Notes: generated from the sequence alone by a model not told the origin. DNA of 64,000 nt from Pseudorhodoplanes sp049324435 (GCA_049324435.1 JBMOOQ010000031.1:62001-126000), one strand, 5' to 3'; positions 52,276-60,666 are shown, numbered from the stretch's first letter. Made by a program: numbers and translations.

Positions 52276-53058
52276 ATGCAAGCCCTTGCGGCGATTGCAT
52301 CCGGCAGCGTCGTCGGCCTTTCCCTTGGCCTGATCGGAGGCGGCGGCTCAATTCTCGCCGTGCCGCTTCTGATCTATGTCGTCGGCATGCCGTCGGTTCA
52401 CGCCGCCATCGGCACCAGCGCGGTCGCCGTCGCCGCGAGCGCCGCCGTCAGCCTGATCGGCCACGCCCGAGCGCGCAACGTGCGTTGGCGCTGCGCCATC
52501 GTGTTCGCGCTATCTGGAATCGCCGGCGCGTCGGGAGGCGCGCAACTCGGCAAGATGATGGACGGAGGCCGCCTGCTTGCACTGTTCGGCATGTTGATGA
52601 TCGTGGTCGGAGCCGCAATGCTCCGGCGCCGGCAGGGCGGTGACGATGCTGGCGTGCGGCTTGACCGGACCACGGCGCCGCGCCTGCTGCCGGTTCTGGT
52701 CGTTACCGGCTTTGGTGTCGGCCTTCTGTCCGGCTTTTTCGGAATCGGTGGCGGGTTTCTGATCGTGCCCGGCCTGATCGGCGCAACTGCAATGCCGATG
52801 CTGGATGCGATCGGATCGTCGCTCGTGTCGGTCACGCTGTTCGGCGCGACCACGGCGACGAGCTATGCGCTCTCCGGTCTGGTCGAGTGGCGGATCGCCG
52901 GCCTGTTCGTACTGGGCGGTGCAGTGGGCGGCATGATCGGCCTGCTCGCGGCCGGCCGGCTCGCCGCGCAAAAACGCGCCCTCACCTACGTGTTCGCCGC
53001 CATCGTGATGTCGACCGGGCTTTACGTCGTTGTCACGTCGCTGATCGGCCAAGCATAG
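52276..53058 (+). CDS. TauE/SafE-family sulfite exporter-type permease
   Basis: This 260-residue membrane protein has about eight helices in two repeats. The repeat motifs are GLSLGLIGGGGSILAVPLLIYVVG at residues about 13-36 and GLLSGFFGIGGGFLIVPGLI in the second half, as in the TauE/SafE family. Members export sulfite, sulfoacetate or related organosulfur anions. Its place behind the rhodanese and opposite blh supports sulfite export after persulfide oxidation. The ATG at 52276 lies 20 bases after the rhodanese stop. Its stop is one base from the argC stop. Confidence 0.9.
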   Translation: MQALAAIASGSVVGLSLGLIGGGGSILAVPLLIYVVGMPSVHAAIGTSAVAVAASAAVSLIGHARARNVRWRCAIVFALSGIAGASGGAQLGKMMDGGRLLALFGMLMIVVGAAMLRRRQGGDDAGVRLDRTTAPRLLPVLVVTGFGVGLLSGFFGIGGGFLIVPGLIGATAMPMLDAIGSSLVSVTLFGATTATSYALSGLVEWRIAGLFVLGGAVGGMIGLLAAGRLAAQKRALTYVFAAIVMSTGLYVVVTSLIGQA

Positions 53059-53059
53059 C

Positions 53060-54118
53060 TCACGGGAACAGCGCGACCTGATCGATCCCCATGGTTTCAG
53101 GATAGCCCATCATCAAATTCATGTTCTGGATCGCCTGACCGGATGCACCCTTTACGAGATTGTCGAGCGCCGACACGATGATCGCACGGCCAGGTACGCG
53201 ATCCTTCACCACGCCGATGAACGTCCAGTTGGATCCGCGCACGTGGCGGGTCTGCGGCGTCTCGCCGAACGGCAAGACATGCACGAAATCGGCCTTCTCG
53301 TAGAACTTTAAAAGTATTTCGTGAAGCTCTTCCGCGGTCCGGCCGCGCCGCCCCTGGACGTAGATCGTCGACAGAATGCCCCGGTTCATCGGAACGAGAT
53401 GCGGGGTGAAGCTGACGATCACCTCCTTGCCGGCTGCGAGGGAAAACTCCTGATCGAGCTCCGCCATGTGCCGGTGACCGCCAACGCCATAAGCGTGAAA
53501 GCCCTCCGACACTTCCGAGAACAGCATTGCTTCTTTTGCCGAGCGCCCTGCTCCGGTCATGCCGGACTTCGCGTCGATCACGATGCCCTCGGTCTCGATC
53601 GCCTTGTTTTTCAGGAGCGGGACCAGCGGCAGCTGCGCACAGGTGGTGTAGCAGCCCGGATTGGCGACGAGCCGCGCCTTCTTGATCTCGCGCTTGTGAA
53701 TTTCGGCGAGGCCATAGACCGCTTCGGTCTGCAGTTCCGGCGCGTGATGCTCGTGCCCGTACCATTTCGCATAGGCCGCCGTATCGCTGAGCCGGAAATC
53801 TGCCGACAGGTCTACAACCTTCGTCTCCGGCGCATCGGCCAGCAATTGCTTGAGCACCTTCTGGGTGGTGGCATGCGGCAGCGCACAGAAGACGAGGTCG
53901 AGCGCCTGCGCCTTCCAATCGAGGCCTTCGAGCGAGACCAGCGCCGGCAGATCGAACGGTGCGAATTGCGGAAACACGCTCCGCATCTCCTGCCCGGCCT
54001 TGCGGTCCGCTGTGAGCAGCGCGATCTCGGCGCGCGGATGGCGGAGGAGCATGCGCACGAGTTCCGAACCGGTATAACCGGACGCGCCCAGGACGCCGAT
54101 CTTCGCTTTGGTCGCCAT
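53060..54118 (-). CDS. argC: N-acetyl-gamma-glutamyl-phosphate reductase
   Basis: This 352-residue NADPH-dependent enzyme of arginine synthesis reduces N-acetylglutamyl phosphate to the semialdehyde. The Rossmann start is KIGVLGASGYTGSELVRML. The catalytic cysteine lies in VANPGCYTT, and the phosphate site includes DAKSGMTGAGR. HLVPMNRGILSTIYV is family-specific. The length fits the long (type 1) form. The start at 54118 was chosen because the frame upstream is non-homologous. No other arg gene is adjacent. It converges on the TauE gene with one base between the stop codons. Confidence 0.94.
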   Translation of the reverse strand: MATKAKIGVLGASGYTGSELVRMLLRHPRAEIALLTADRKAGQEMRSVFPQFAPFDLPALVSLEGLDWKAQALDLVFCALPHATTQKVLKQLLADAPETKVVDLSADFRLSDTAAYAKWYGHEHHAPELQTEAVYGLAEIHKREIKKARLVANPGCYTTCAQLPLVPLLKNKAIETEGIVIDAKSGMTGAGRSAKEAMLFSEVSEGFHAYGVGGHRHMAELDQEFSLAAGKEVIVSFTPHLVPMNRGILSTIYVQGRRGRTAEELHEILLKFYEKADFVHVLPFGETPQTRHVRGSNWTFIGVVKDRVPGRAIIVSALDNLVKGASGQAIQNMNLMMGYPETMGIDQVALFP

Positions 54119-54420
54119 GTGTCTCTCCGCAAGGGCGGCATGTTTCGCCGCCGGGTTCTTAAGTCGCCGGTCGAACCTTGGAAAGCGCGGATTTCGGGAA
54201 GAAAACGCCGCGGCTCCAGGGCTCGCGGCAGGGATCGGATCAGGCGAACGCACCCATCCCGGCCGCGAAGGCGGCACGGCGGCGGCGGGAGGTTGCGGAC
54301 TGGATCGTCATGATGCGGCCATATAGGCGGCAACAGTCTCACCGTCAATTCACAGTCGCATGATTCGCGCCCGTAATGTCGGACTTTCGACCGTCGCCGG
54401 CTTGTCGTATTGGATATCGC
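54119..54420. other. Divergent intergenic region upstream of argC
   Basis: About 300 bases hold the argC leader and the promoter of the small Cys/His-rich gene. A hairpin with arms GGCGGC (54134-54139) and GCCGCC (54147-54152) lies in the argC leader. No ARG-box or riboswitch was recognised. Confidence 0.45.
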
Positions 54421-54771
54421 ATGAGCCACGTCATCACCCTGTTGCGGCTGTGCCTGGTCGTACTGTTCGGGTCCATGAGCCTCATGCATGGACCGGTGAT
54501 GACGTTTTCAGGGAGCCATATGGCAATCGCCACCCATCCGCATGCCGGGTCTGCCGCAGCCGTCGAGCCGGATTGCCACGCCGACGAGACCCCGTCTGCG
54601 AAGCACGCAATGTGCAACGCCTTTGGCTGCCTGATCGCGGTCGAGCCCCTGCCCATAACCACCCGCGCTCTTATTCCCGTTCTGTTTGCGGTGATGAGAG
54701 CTGAGCCAATGACGGCGCTCGACCCGCTTCCGACCGCGCCGGCTCTGCCGCCTCCCCGTTTCCAAAGCTGA
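54421..54771 (+). CDS. Small Cys/His-rich exported protein, function unknown
   Basis: This is a protein of about 116 residues. A hydrophobic N-terminal segment (VITLLRLCLVVLFGSMSLMHG) looks like a signal or anchor. The middle has a compact run of possible metal ligands: CHADETPSAKHAMC followed by NAFGC. The overall look recalls DUF2946-type small proteins near copper genes, but I cannot assign a family. The C-terminal 30 residues are proline-rich. The gene precedes the DUF305 gene by 68 bases on the same strand, which supports a shared role in metal, probably copper, handling. An upstream in-frame ATG at 54376 is possible. Confidence 0.65.
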   Translation: MSHVITLLRLCLVVLFGSMSLMHGPVMTFSGSHMAIATHPHAGSAAAVEPDCHADETPSAKHAMCNAFGCLIAVEPLPITTRALIPVLFAVMRAEPMTALDPLPTAPALPPPRFQS

Positions 54772-54839
54772 CCTGTTCGACGTCACCGACCTTCGCGCGC
54801 CGCCTCGGCTGTGCGCATCATTCAGCTTTGGAGATATCA

Positions 54840-55253
54840 ATGAGAACGAAACTGATCGCTGGACTGGCCGCCGGAACGCTGGCGCTTGGTACCGCCGTTG
54901 CCTTCGCTCAGTCCCACCATCACGGTCACGGCGCGCAGCAGAAGCCTGCTGCCGCCGATCATTCCAGCCATGGCGGCAGCAAGCCCAAGGGCGATTCCGG
55001 CCCGTCGAGCGTGGCCTTCCACGCCATCAATGCGAAAATGCATGAGGGCATGGACATCACCTTCACCGGCAATGCCGATGTCGATTTCGTGCGCGGCATG
55101 ATCCCGCATCATCAGGGTGCGGTGGACATGGCGAAGACGGTCCTCGCCTTCGGCAAGGACCCACAGATTCGCAAACTGGCCGAGGACATCATCAAGGCGC
55201 AGGAGACCGAGATCGCGCTGATGCAAACCTGGCTGAAGCAGAACGCGAAGTGA
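54840..55253 (+). CDS. DUF305-family (CopM-like) periplasmic protein
   Basis: This is a 137-residue exported protein. The signal peptide is MRTKLIAGLAAGTLALGTAVAFA. A histidine-rich linker (QSHHHGHGAQQ) follows, then a DUF305 four-helix domain with the signature DFVRGMIPHHQGAVDMAK. DUF305 members such as CopM of cyanobacteria bind copper through histidine and methionine residues. The many histidines here fit periplasmic copper binding. The GGAG site lies six bases before the ATG. It follows the Cys/His-rich small gene. A strong terminator follows. Confidence 0.88.
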   Translation: MRTKLIAGLAAGTLALGTAVAFAQSHHHGHGAQQKPAAADHSSHGGSKPKGDSGPSSVAFHAINAKMHEGMDITFTGNADVDFVRGMIPHHQGAVDMAKTVLAFGKDPQIRKLAEDIIKAQETEIALMQTWLKQNAK

Positions 55254-55267
55254 TCGTCTGAGCACGA

Positions 55268-55292
55268 ACCGCCCGGCGCGCCGCCGGGCGGT
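55268..55292. terminator. Bidirectional hairpin terminator
   Basis: Perfect eleven-base arms ACCGCCCGGCG and CGCCGGGCGGT with a three-base loop lie between the convergent DUF305 and AraC-TPR genes. CTTTC follows on the plus strand. The hairpin starts 15 bases after the DUF305 stop. Confidence 0.75.
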
Positions 55293-55295
55293 CTT

Positions 55296-56462
55296 TCAGG
55301 ATCGCGGCACGCCCGCGCGTTGCAGCCCTTCGCCCAGGCGGTTCATGAAGGCCTGCGGAAACGGCCACGCATTCTGCGCGCTATGTACCGTCAGATTGCG
55401 ATCCTTGCGCAACAGGACGCGCGCCAGCCGGCGTGCCTCGGCATGCGCGCCGGCATGAACCAGCGCCGCGACCCGCACCCGGTCGGCCCAGAACGAGTCC
55501 GGCACAGACTCTGTTCCGCTTTGCACCCACCGCGCCGCCCGCTCGTAGCGGCCGGCATTGAAATGCGCGCAGCCGATGCCGATGAAGGCGATGTGCCGGA
55601 GTGGCTCGATCGGCATTAGCTGCAGCGTCATCTGCAACTCGCGTATCGCACCGTCATGATCGCCACGATAGGCGGAAAGCCAGGCGCGCCGCAGCCACGC
55701 CCAGGGAGACCACGGCTCGATCGCCAATGCGCGCTCGATCAGCCGATCCGCCTCGTTCAGCCGCCGCAACAATGTCAGAGCCCCGCTGCACACGCTCAAC
55801 GCAAGCGCATCCTGACCGGCCATGCGGACCGCCTCGTCTGACAAAGTCAACGCGGCCGCACGGTCGCGATCCTGCGTTGTGCTGAATCCATGTGCCGCGC
55901 GCTGTCCCAAGCACCACGCACTAACCGCCTTTGGCAACGCGAGATTCGGCGCCAACTCCTGCGCACGCGCGGCGGCGTCTAGCGCAGCGCGGTTCGCCGA
56001 AAGGCCGACCATGTAGGCGGACGACAATGCAGTCCAGCTCAACCGCAGCGCTTCGTCATCGATTTCACCGATCGGAGAGCGGCTCCGCGCAGCCTTCAGC
56101 GTATCGGAGGGCAGTTCGCAAAACTCTTTGCGATAGTGGGCGGCGAAGCGACCCAATTCGGCGAAGCCGTAGCTGTTCGCGATCTGCGTGACGCTCGCAT
56201 CCTCGTCAGCTGTCATCAATTGCTGGCGCACGCGTGCCAGACGCGTCTTGCGCACCCACCCGAGCGGCGTCACGCCGAGATGGGTCTTGAAATGCACTTC
56301 GATCGTGCGCGGCCGAACGCCTGCGACAGTCGCAAGCTGTTCGAGTTTGATCGGCTCATCGAGACGTTGATTGAGCCAGGCGAGCGCGAGCTTGAGACTG
56401 TCGGGCAGCGTCGCGCGCTCCCGGGAGGTCAGTTCGTCACCGTCGATATTCGGGCGCACCAT
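55296..56462 (-). CDS. AraC-type helix-turn-helix protein with C-terminal TPR-like region
   Basis: This is a 388-residue putative regulator. Two helix-turn-helix motifs of the AraC family lie at the N-terminus, about residues 22-125 (IKLEQLATVAGVRPRTIEVHFKTHLGVTPLGWVRKTRL and VTQIANSYGFAELGRFAAHYRKEF). The rest, from about residue 140, is helical with TPR-like repeats (ALSVCSGALTLLRRLNEADRLIERALAIEP, GCAHFNAGRYERAARWV). AraC proteins usually carry the HTH at the C-terminus after a ligand domain, so the order is reversed. The TPR part may sense a protein or peptide partner. It is divergent from a methyltransferase gene with direct repeats between them. Confidence 0.85.
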   Translation of the reverse strand: MVRPNIDGDELTSRERATLPDSLKLALAWLNQRLDEPIKLEQLATVAGVRPRTIEVHFKTHLGVTPLGWVRKTRLARVRQQLMTADEDASVTQIANSYGFAELGRFAAHYRKEFCELPSDTLKAARSRSPIGEIDDEALRLSWTALSSAYMVGLSANRAALDAAARAQELAPNLALPKAVSAWCLGQRAAHGFSTTQDRDRAAALTLSDEAVRMAGQDALALSVCSGALTLLRRLNEADRLIERALAIEPWSPWAWLRRAWLSAYRGDHDGAIRELQMTLQLMPIEPLRHIAFIGIGCAHFNAGRYERAARWVQSGTESVPDSFWADRVRVAALVHAGAHAEARRLARVLLRKDRNLTVHSAQNAWPFPQAFMNRLGEGLQRAGVPRS

Positions 56463-56527
56463 CGAAGACTCCGTAAGGGAGGCACTTCGTCCAGATAACC
56501 GCGCGCAGCATCACTGCAACGGATGAT

Positions 56528-56547
56528 GCGCGATCACAAAATCGCGC
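56528..56547. promoter_or_regulatory. Inverted repeat GCGCGAT-N6-ATCGCGC
   Basis: Perfect seven-base arms with a six-base spacer lie in the region between the AraC-TPR gene and the methyltransferase gene. It could be an operator or the leader hairpin of one of them. Confidence 0.4.
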
Positions 56548-56561
56548 GCGGCTGCGCTTTT

Positions 56562-56589
56562 TGCATAACCTTGCGCTTGCTGCATAGCC
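56562..56589. promoter_or_regulatory. Direct repeats TGCATARCC, candidate AraC-type binding sites
   Basis: Two copies, TGCATAACC at 56562-56570 and TGCATAGCC at 56581-56589, start 19 bases apart, close to two helix turns. AraC proteins bind such tandem half-sites on one DNA face. They lie about 75-100 bases before the methyltransferase start. Confidence 0.45.
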
Positions 56590-56664
56590 CGCGCTCTCAA
56601 GCAGCGGGCAAAAGTCCAGCCGCGCGGCAACAGCCGTACGATAACAAACCGGAGAATATCTATC

Positions 56665-57543
56665 ATGACCGCTGCCGTTCAGTCCACGACATCGCCGACC
56701 ATGACACCGCCAGCCATGACGCCGCCGAGCGCCGCTCCTGCTCCCGATCTCGCAGGTCTGAAGATCAAGCAGCAGGCTGCATGGTCGTCCGGCGACTATG
56801 CGGTGGTCGGTACGACTTTGCAGATCGTCGGCGAACAATTGTGCGAGTCGCTCGATCTGCGCTCCGGCGAACGCGTGCTCGATATCGCCGCGGGTAACGG
56901 CAATGTGACGCTCGCCGCCGCGCGGCGGTGGTGCGATGTGGTGGCAACCGACTACGTCCCGGCCCTGCTCGACCGCGCCATGGAACGCGCCCGCGCCGAG
57001 CATCTCGATATCGAAATTCAGCAGGCGGACGCGGAGGCGCTTCCCTTCCGCGACGGCAGTTTCGATGTCGTGGTGTCCACCTTCGGCATCATGTTCACGC
57101 CGGACCAGCAGAAGGCCGCCGCCGAGATGGCGCGCGTCTGCAGGCCCGGCGGCAAGATGGGACTGGCCAACTGGACGCCGCAGGGATTCATCGGACAGGT
57201 CTTCAAGACGCTCGGCGGATATCTGCCGCCGCCGGCCGGCGTGAAGTCGCCTGCCCTGTGGGGCACCCGCGAACGGCTCACCGAATTGTTCGGCCCGTCA
57301 GCCGCGTCGATCGCTGCGGAGCCTCGGGATTTCGTGTTCCGCTATCGGTCGCCGGCGCACTTCCTCGATGTGTTCAAGACCTATTACGGACCGGTGCTGA
57401 AAGCGCTCGCTGCGCTCGACGAGCCGAAGCGCAAGGCATTGCTCGCCGATCTCGAAGCGCTGATCGCGCGCTTCAACCGCGCCGAGGATGGCACGATGGT
57501 GGTGCCTAGCGGATATCTCGAAGCGGTGATCGTCAAGCGCTGA
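56665..57543 (+). CDS. Class I SAM-dependent methyltransferase
   Basis: This is a 292-residue protein. A Pro/Thr/Met-rich N-terminal stretch of about 28 residues with a repeated MTPP pattern precedes a Rossmann methyltransferase. SAM-binding motif I is VLDIAAGNGNVTLAAARR, the acidic end of strand 2 is VVATDY, and motif IV is FDVVVSTFGIMFTPD. It resembles the UbiE/Methyltransf_11 group. The substrate is unknown. The gene is divergent from the AraC-TPR regulator, which probably controls it. Several early ATG codons make the start uncertain. A strong hairpin terminator follows. Confidence 0.87.
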   Translation: MTAAVQSTTSPTMTPPAMTPPSAAPAPDLAGLKIKQQAAWSSGDYAVVGTTLQIVGEQLCESLDLRSGERVLDIAAGNGNVTLAAARRWCDVVATDYVPALLDRAMERARAEHLDIEIQQADAEALPFRDGSFDVVVSTFGIMFTPDQQKAAAEMARVCRPGGKMGLANWTPQGFIGQVFKTLGGYLPPPAGVKSPALWGTRERLTELFGPSAASIAAEPRDFVFRYRSPAHFLDVFKTYYGPVLKALAALDEPKRKALLADLEALIARFNRAEDGTMVVPSGYLEAVIVKR

Positions 57544-57566
57544 CCGGCCGAACGATTTTCGCACGA

Positions 57567-57594
57567 AGCCATGCGCCGTTTCCGGCGCATGGCT
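57567..57594. terminator. Bidirectional hairpin terminator
   Basis: Perfect eleven-base arms AGCCATGCGCC and GGCGCATGGCT with a six-base loop are followed by GTTTCG. It lies between the convergent methyltransferase and metallo-hydrolase genes. Confidence 0.75.
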
Positions 57595-57613
57595 GTTTCG
57601 TCAGACGGTTGCG

Positions 57614-58579
57614 TCACGCTGCTGGCGTGAAGCTGTAGCCGCCGCCGCTCTTTTCGATCCGGCCGATCGCCGGAAACGGCAGGTGATAGCCGGTCATCCG
57701 TATCTTCTCGGACGCCAGCATGTCGTAGAGCTTGCGCCGGGTCTGGACCGCCATCGGCCCGTCCATGTCGCCGCCGCCGAACCAGTCCGGATTACGCACG
57801 AAGACCAGCGCGATCCCGGACGTCACGTCCGCCTGCACCAGAAGCGTATCCGGTCCCGACGCGATCACGAACGATGTGTGGCCCGGCGTGTGTCCCGGCG
57901 TCGCCATCGCTGTGATGCCGCGCGCAACTTCCTTGCCGTCCTCGAATTTCGTCAGATTTTTGCCGGGGATCGCGCCGAACACGCGACGCACGTTGTTATG
58001 GGCGTTGCGCAGGTTCGATCCTTCGGCGGCCTTGTTCATGTTGACGTCATCGAGCCAGTAATTCCATTCGTCGAGCGGCACCTTGATCTCGGCATTCGGA
58101 AAGGCGGGCGCGCCGTCGAGCGTAACAAGTCCGCCGATATGGTCGCCGTGAAAATGAGAGATGATCACCATATCGACCTGCTTGGGGTCGAAGCCGGCGG
58201 CGGTGAAATTCGCCAGCATCTGCCCGGTGCCGGCCTGGACGCTCCGCGGCCCGTTGCCGGTATCGATCAGGATCAGCTTGCCGCCACTGCGAATCGCCAG
58301 CGGATGGAAGACTGACGCGATCTCGTCGCGCGGCAGGCTGTGCGCAGCAAGCGCATCCTGAAACTGTTCGAGGCTCGCGCTCCGCGTCGGGCTCGCGGTG
58401 AGCTTTCCCGGCCGCGCCCCGTCGAACAATACGGTGACCTCGATGTCGCCGACCTTCGTGCGATGGAATCCCGTTCCGGCTCCCGGCGTTTGCGCCACGG
58501 CCGGACTCCGCTTTGCGGCGCTGGACAGAGCGATCGCGGCAACACCGCCAAGGACATTGCGGCGAGACAGATACGTCAT
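57614..58579 (-). CDS. Tat-exported metallo-beta-lactamase-fold hydrolase (first of pair)
   Basis: This is a 321-residue exported protein. A twin-arginine signal (LSRRNVLGG) starts near residue 5, with a likely cut after AVA. The MBL fold is shown by the metal motif SHFHGDH, TPGHTPGHTS, the aspartate in VQADVTSG and the histidine in MTGYHLPFP. Relatives include quorum-quenching lactonases and other hydrolases; the substrate is not evident. The start at 58579 has a GGGAGGAGA site. It is a paralog of the next gene upstream (58659-59666), from which a terminator separates it. Confidence 0.87.
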   Translation of the reverse strand: MTYLSRRNVLGGVAAIALSSAAKRSPAVAQTPGAGTGFHRTKVGDIEVTVLFDGARPGKLTASPTRSASLEQFQDALAAHSLPRDEIASVFHPLAIRSGGKLILIDTGNGPRSVQAGTGQMLANFTAAGFDPKQVDMVIISHFHGDHIGGLVTLDGAPAFPNAEIKVPLDEWNYWLDDVNMNKAAEGSNLRNAHNNVRRVFGAIPGKNLTKFEDGKEVARGITAMATPGHTPGHTSFVIASGPDTLLVQADVTSGIALVFVRNPDWFGGGDMDGPMAVQTRRKLYDMLASEKIRMTGYHLPFPAIGRIEKSGGGYSFTPAA

Positions 58580-58613
58580 GCTCTCCTCCCGATTGCCTGC
58601 GCCTGTGCGTGAA

Positions 58614-58642
58614 ACAAAAAGGCCGCCGTTCCACAGGCGGCC
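58614..58642 (-). terminator. Intrinsic terminator between tandem metallo-hydrolase genes
   Basis: On the minus strand, GGCCGCC and GGCGGCC arms with an eight-base loop are followed by TTTTTG. It begins 17 bases after the stop of the gene at 58659-59666 and probably limits read-through into its paralog. Confidence 0.8.
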
Positions 58643-58658
58643 TTCGCAAGCGATTGGA

Positions 58659-59666
58659 TCAGATTGTCGGGCTCCACGGCACTGCCACTTCGCGGTAGCC
58701 ATTCCCGGCCTTCTCAATGAAGGCGATCGCCGGGAACGGATAATGGAAGCCCTGCACCATCATCCGGTCGGCGGCAAGCATGTCGTAGACCTTGCGGCGC
58801 GTCGCCTCGGCCTGATCCGGAATTTGATCGAACATCAGATGCCATCCCGGATTGCGCACGAACAGGAACGGCACATTGGTGACGTCGGCCTGCACGAAAA
58901 CGCTCTTGCCGCCCGACGAAACGATATGGGACGTGTGCCCGGCTGAATGGCCGTGGGTCGCAACCGAGGTGATCCCGGGCACCACTTCCTTTCCGGGCTC
59001 ATAGATCTTGAGCTGCTTCTTGACTCCTTCGTTGCCAAACACCCGCCGGTTGTTCTTGAACAGCCCCTCCATGCGCTGATTGCCGGTGGCCTTGGACATT
59101 TCGCCGTCGTCCATCCAGAATTTATGCTCTGGCGCGGGCACCATGATCTCGGCATTCGGAAAGGCGAGCGAGTTGTCGGCCTTCAGCAGGCCGTTCACGT
59201 GGTCGCCGTGATAATGCGAAATCACCACCGTGCTGATGGATTTCGGATCGATGCCGGCAGCGGCAAGATTGTTCATCAATTGCCCGGCCGCGCCCTTGCT
59301 GTTGGCAAAATTGGCCTCGCCGGTTCCGGTATCGATCAGCGTCATCCGCCCGCCGTTGTTCACCACAATCGGTGAATACGGGATCGCCATCATGTCCTTT
59401 TCCAGGAACGCGGCTTCCAGCGCCTTGTTGACGTCATCGCGCTTTACATTCGCGACAAAGCCATCGGGGAATTTGAAGCGGTTAACGCCGTCGGTCACAA
59501 CCGTGACCTCGATATCGCCGACCTTGTAACGGTACCATCCCGGCGCCTGCCGGCTGGCGGCGCCTTGCGCATTGGCAGCCGTCGACAGCAACAAGCCGTC
59601 GGCGGCCGCGACCGCAGAGACGGCTGCTGCGCCCGTCAGAAGTGTACGGCGCGATACGTCGAGCAT
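58659..59666 (-). CDS. Tat-exported metallo-beta-lactamase-fold hydrolase (second of pair)
   Basis: This 335-residue protein has a twin-arginine signal (VSRRTLLTGAAAVSAVAA) and a likely cut after ANA. The MBL motifs are SHYHGDH, THGHSAGHTS, VQADVTN and GFHYPFPAI. It shares the domain layout and many motifs with the neighbouring gene (GDIEVTVVTDG, PNAEIMVP, KVYDMLA), so the pair arose by duplication. Export in folded form through Tat fits a protein that binds its metal in the cytoplasm. The substrate is unknown. Confidence 0.87.
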   Translation of the reverse strand: MLDVSRRTLLTGAAAVSAVAAADGLLLSTAANAQGAASRQAPGWYRYKVGDIEVTVVTDGVNRFKFPDGFVANVKRDDVNKALEAAFLEKDMMAIPYSPIVVNNGGRMTLIDTGTGEANFANSKGAAGQLMNNLAAAGIDPKSISTVVISHYHGDHVNGLLKADNSLAFPNAEIMVPAPEHKFWMDDGEMSKATGNQRMEGLFKNNRRVFGNEGVKKQLKIYEPGKEVVPGITSVATHGHSAGHTSHIVSSGGKSVFVQADVTNVPFLFVRNPGWHLMFDQIPDQAEATRRKVYDMLAADRMMVQGFHYPFPAIAFIEKAGNGYREVAVPWSPTI

Positions 59667-59873
59667 GATGTCCTCCCTTTATTGCCTCGCCGGATATCCC
59701 GCTTATCCGCTCAGCTCCCTCAAATCATAGCCGAGCCCGGGATGGCTTGAAACGGCCGTCCCTTTAGAATTGCGATGGTCCTGAAACACCGCGAAGCGGC
59801 GATTATTCCCGGCCGGATTTTCGACCTGCGAAAAATGCGACCGTAAACTGGACGCACGATGTCGCACCTGGCA

Positions 59874-60659
59874 TCAGGCCACACCGGACATATTCGTGAA
59901 GTAGTGATCGATATAATTCGTCTTCAGATATCGGTATCCGAGCCGCGCAAACAGCGCCTTCAAGTCTTCGATGCGGTCCGAATACAGCTCGACCTGCACA
60001 TAACAAAGATTGTCGCGCAATGTGCGCTCCATGCCGGCGAGCGCATGAAACTCCGAGCCCTCGACATCCATCTTGATCAGGATGGTCTTTCCGGAGAACG
60101 AGAACGTATCGTCGAACCGGATTTGCCGAACGACATGCTTGGCAACGCCCGGCGCCTCCTCCGGCGGCTTGTCGGGATGCGCGATCCAGGACTCGCCGCG
60201 ATTATGGCTGCCCGCTTCCATCAGCACGACTTGGCCTGCCTTGTCGCCAACGGCGTCCTCGATCACACGAATGCGGTCCTGCAATCGGTTTGCCGCGATA
60301 TTGGCCAGGAGCCGCGCGCGATTTCCCGGATCGGGCTCGAATGCGACGATCTCGCCGCCGAGACCCTTTATCGCCAGCAGAACCGAATAGACCCCGGCAT
60401 TGGCGCCGATATCGAGGAAGCAGTCGACGGTTTGCGTCCGGCAGATCGCCGCGAAGTCTTCCAGCTGCTCAGCCTCCCAGATCGCATTGATCGCGATCTC
60501 GCGGTCGATCAGGTCGGTCGTGTCCACCACGAACCGCGCACCCTGCGCACACACGGTATAAGGCACCCGCCCCAATCCACGCATGGCGCTGTCGTAAAAG
60601 CTGCGGACCTTGCGCTCGATCGCCCCGATCGGATGGCGGAAAGTGGGACCGACGGTCAT
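59874..60659 (-). CDS. FkbM-family methyltransferase
   Basis: This is a 261-residue SAM-dependent methyltransferase of the FkbM group. Motif I is FLDIGANAGVYSVLL, then VAFEPDPGNRARLLANIAAN, ending with the family mark ILIKMDVEGSEFHALAGM. FkbM-type enzymes O-methylate polyketides, sugars or glycolipids; the acceptor here is not known. The start at 60659 fits the family. It starts seven bases after the DedA gene stop on the same strand and may be co-transcribed with it. Confidence 0.9.
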   Translation of the reverse strand: MTVGPTFRHPIGAIERKVRSFYDSAMRGLGRVPYTVCAQGARFVVDTTDLIDREIAINAIWEAEQLEDFAAICRTQTVDCFLDIGANAGVYSVLLAIKGLGGEIVAFEPDPGNRARLLANIAANRLQDRIRVIEDAVGDKAGQVVLMEAGSHNRGESWIAHPDKPPEEAPGVAKHVVRQIRFDDTFSFSGKTILIKMDVEGSEFHALAGMERTLRDNLCYVQVELYSDRIEDLKALFARLGYRYLKTNYIDHYFTNMSGVA

Positions 60660-60666
60660 CGGCGGC

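Noticed and set aside
58621..58642. Hairpin between the two metallo-hydrolase genes as an operator
   Set aside because: A T run on the minus strand directly after the stem makes an intrinsic terminator the simpler reading.
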